Assembly: GCA_945787595.1 (NCBI GenBank)
Contig: CALZJV010000832.1
Location: 1 to 6,276, forward strand
Direction of reading: 5' to 3'
Length of the DNA stretch: 6,276 nt
Origin: an uncultured Desulfobacterales bacterium
GTDB taxonomy: Bacteria; Desulfobacterota; Desulfobacteria; Desulfobacterales; JAFDCJ01
Shown here: positions 5,554 to 6,276 of the stretch, piece after piece
How positions within the stretch are numbered: the stretch's first letter is position 1
How the letters are laid out: every line of letters begins with the position of its first letter
Position numbers and translations under genes: made by a program
Notes under the pieces: model-generated
Database searches by the model: none
What the model saw: only the letters and a program-made list of their open reading frames with translations
Told to the model about the DNA's origin: nothing

Positions 5554-6276
5554 GCGATTTGGGCAGATGTATCGCCCCGGATCTAATCGGGATGGGAGAC
5601 TCAGACAAACTAAAAAACAGTGGGCCTGATTCATATTCTTTCATTGAACACAGAAAATATCTGGATGCGCTGTTGGAAGAGATCGGCGTAACCGAGAACG
5701 TGACGTTCGTTATTCATGACTGGGGTTCTGCATTGGGCTTCGACTGGGCTTATCGTCATCCAAACAAGGTTAAAGGTATTGTTTACATGGAGGCCATTCT
5801 CATTCACTATAACTGGAGTGATTGGCCGGAAGATGCAAGCAAAATTTTTCAGGGCTTCCGCTCCCCCGCCGGTGAGGAGATGGTTCTGGACAAGAACTAC
5901 TTTGTCGAGTTGGTATTGCCTGCCTCTGTGATTCGAAAATTGACCCCAACTGAAATGGACATTTACCGCCGACCTTTTCTCAATTCGGGCGAGGATCGAC
6001 GCCCGACCCTAACCTGGCCACGCCAGATTCCCATCGAAGGCCTACCAAAAGAGGTCGTAGAGATTGTAACAGCATATGGTGAATGGCTTTCCAAATCTGA
6101 CATACCCAAATTATTTATAAATGCCGAACCAGGCGCAATTTTAGTGGGTAGGGCGCGTGATTTCTGTAGGACTTGGCCCAATCAGGAAGAAGTTACTGTT
6201 ATGGGCAAACACTTCATACAAGAGGATTCACCGGATGAAATCGGTCAGTCGATCGCAAAGTTCATTCGCAAGATAA
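5502..6276 (+). pseudogene. dhaA: Haloalkane dehalogenase (HLD-II, LinB/DhaA type), lacking its N-terminal ~35 residues; 3' end outside window
   Basis: This alpha/beta-hydrolase family hydrolyses carbon-halogen bonds to an alcohol and halide in the cytoplasm. The frame runs uninterrupted from CAT at 5502 to the right edge: [114 protein letters not shown]. Oxyanion Asn (5508), nucleophile Asp (5718), neighbouring Trp (5721), acid Glu (5790) and base His (6210) sit at the spacing of LinB N38, D108, W109, E132 and H272. The last codon equals LinB residue ~293 of 296. Upstream of HGNP the sequence is the end of the first copy in another frame, and the in-frame TGA at 5460 allows no ATG start. The first in-frame ATG (5592) lies after the oxyanion Asn. 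So the 5' end is lost, although the coding sequence itself looks well conserved. Confidence 0.88.
5977..6276 (+). repeat. Dehalogenase-internal direct repeat, copy 2
   Basis: This is the second copy of the 300-bp segment at 5201-5500, here in its natural context within the dehalogenase frame. At all three differing sites copy 2 encodes Leu, Gly and Pro where copy 1 encodes Val, Cys and Ala. The Pro (TWPNQ) is the family-typical residue. The copy ends only because the window ends. Confidence 0.97.

Noticed and set aside
5716..5931. Plus-strand 71-codon frame within the dehalogenase
   Set aside because: It is out of frame with the conserved catalytic sequence ([10 protein letters not shown]) over the same bases.
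5963..6181. Two near-identical minus-strand frames over the repeat copies (5160-5405 and 5963-6181)
   Set aside because: They are antisense reflections of the duplicated dehalogenase segment, similar only because the DNA is repeated.
5977..6276. Insertion sequence or transposon carrying the dehalogenase
   Set aside because: The repeated DNA is internal gene sequence in direct orientation; there are no terminal inverted repeats, target duplications or transposase in the window.

Overview
The window looks like an accessory, partly decayed stretch of a Gram-negative chromosome or draft contig. The best taxonomic hint is the HU-type protein, whose C-terminal half (GLCSFFVKEYQSYKGRNP... and FFKCGKELKDRVDY) is of the kind common in Desulfobacterota (former deltaproteobacteria) such as Desulfobacterales. 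Lipoprotein and secretin-domain signal peptides fit a diderm. This assignment is an inference from remembered family patterns, not from a search.

Layout. Positions 2-898 (+) hold the last 298 codons of a CocE/NonD (peptidase S15-type) hydrolase, cut by the left edge. Converging on it at 957-2556 (-) is a family 5 peptide-type ABC transporter substrate-binding protein with a Tat signal. It is complete end to end but broken by an exact 13-bp tandem duplication (1571-1596) that shifts the frame. After a 350-bp gap, 2905-3345 (+) encodes a small exported protein with one secretin N-type domain and an odd Gly/Pro-rich tail. Positions 3346-3729 hold only doubtful small reading frames. Positions 3730-4005 (-) encode the HU-family protein, with a good sigma70-like promoter at 4078-4106. 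An AT-rich, gene-free stretch follows to 4675. Positions 4676-5104 (+) encode a lipoprotein of unrecognised family.

The right end (5113-6276) is a rearranged haloalkane dehalogenase (HLD-II, LinB/DhaA type). A 300-bp C-terminal fragment (5201-5500) is joined directly, at a junction around 5500/5501, to a second, longer piece (from 5501) that runs from the HGNP oxyanion motif to the right edge. The longer piece keeps Asn, Asp, Trp, Glu and His at exactly LinB spacing but has no N-terminal ~35 codons and no credible start. The two copies are offset by 776 bp and differ at 3 of 300 positions. The simplest reading is an out-of-frame internal tandem duplication (codons ~36 to ~293). The window ends exactly where the shared segment meets the junction in the first copy, so a longer array, a real gene end or an assembly break are all possible.

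Functionally, the left half suggests peptide or amide/ester uptake and hydrolysis, and the right end dehalogenation, but two of these three loci are disrupted as written. I see no defence system, CRISPR, tRNA, rRNA or recognisable transposase. The most notable content is the two duplication-type mutations.
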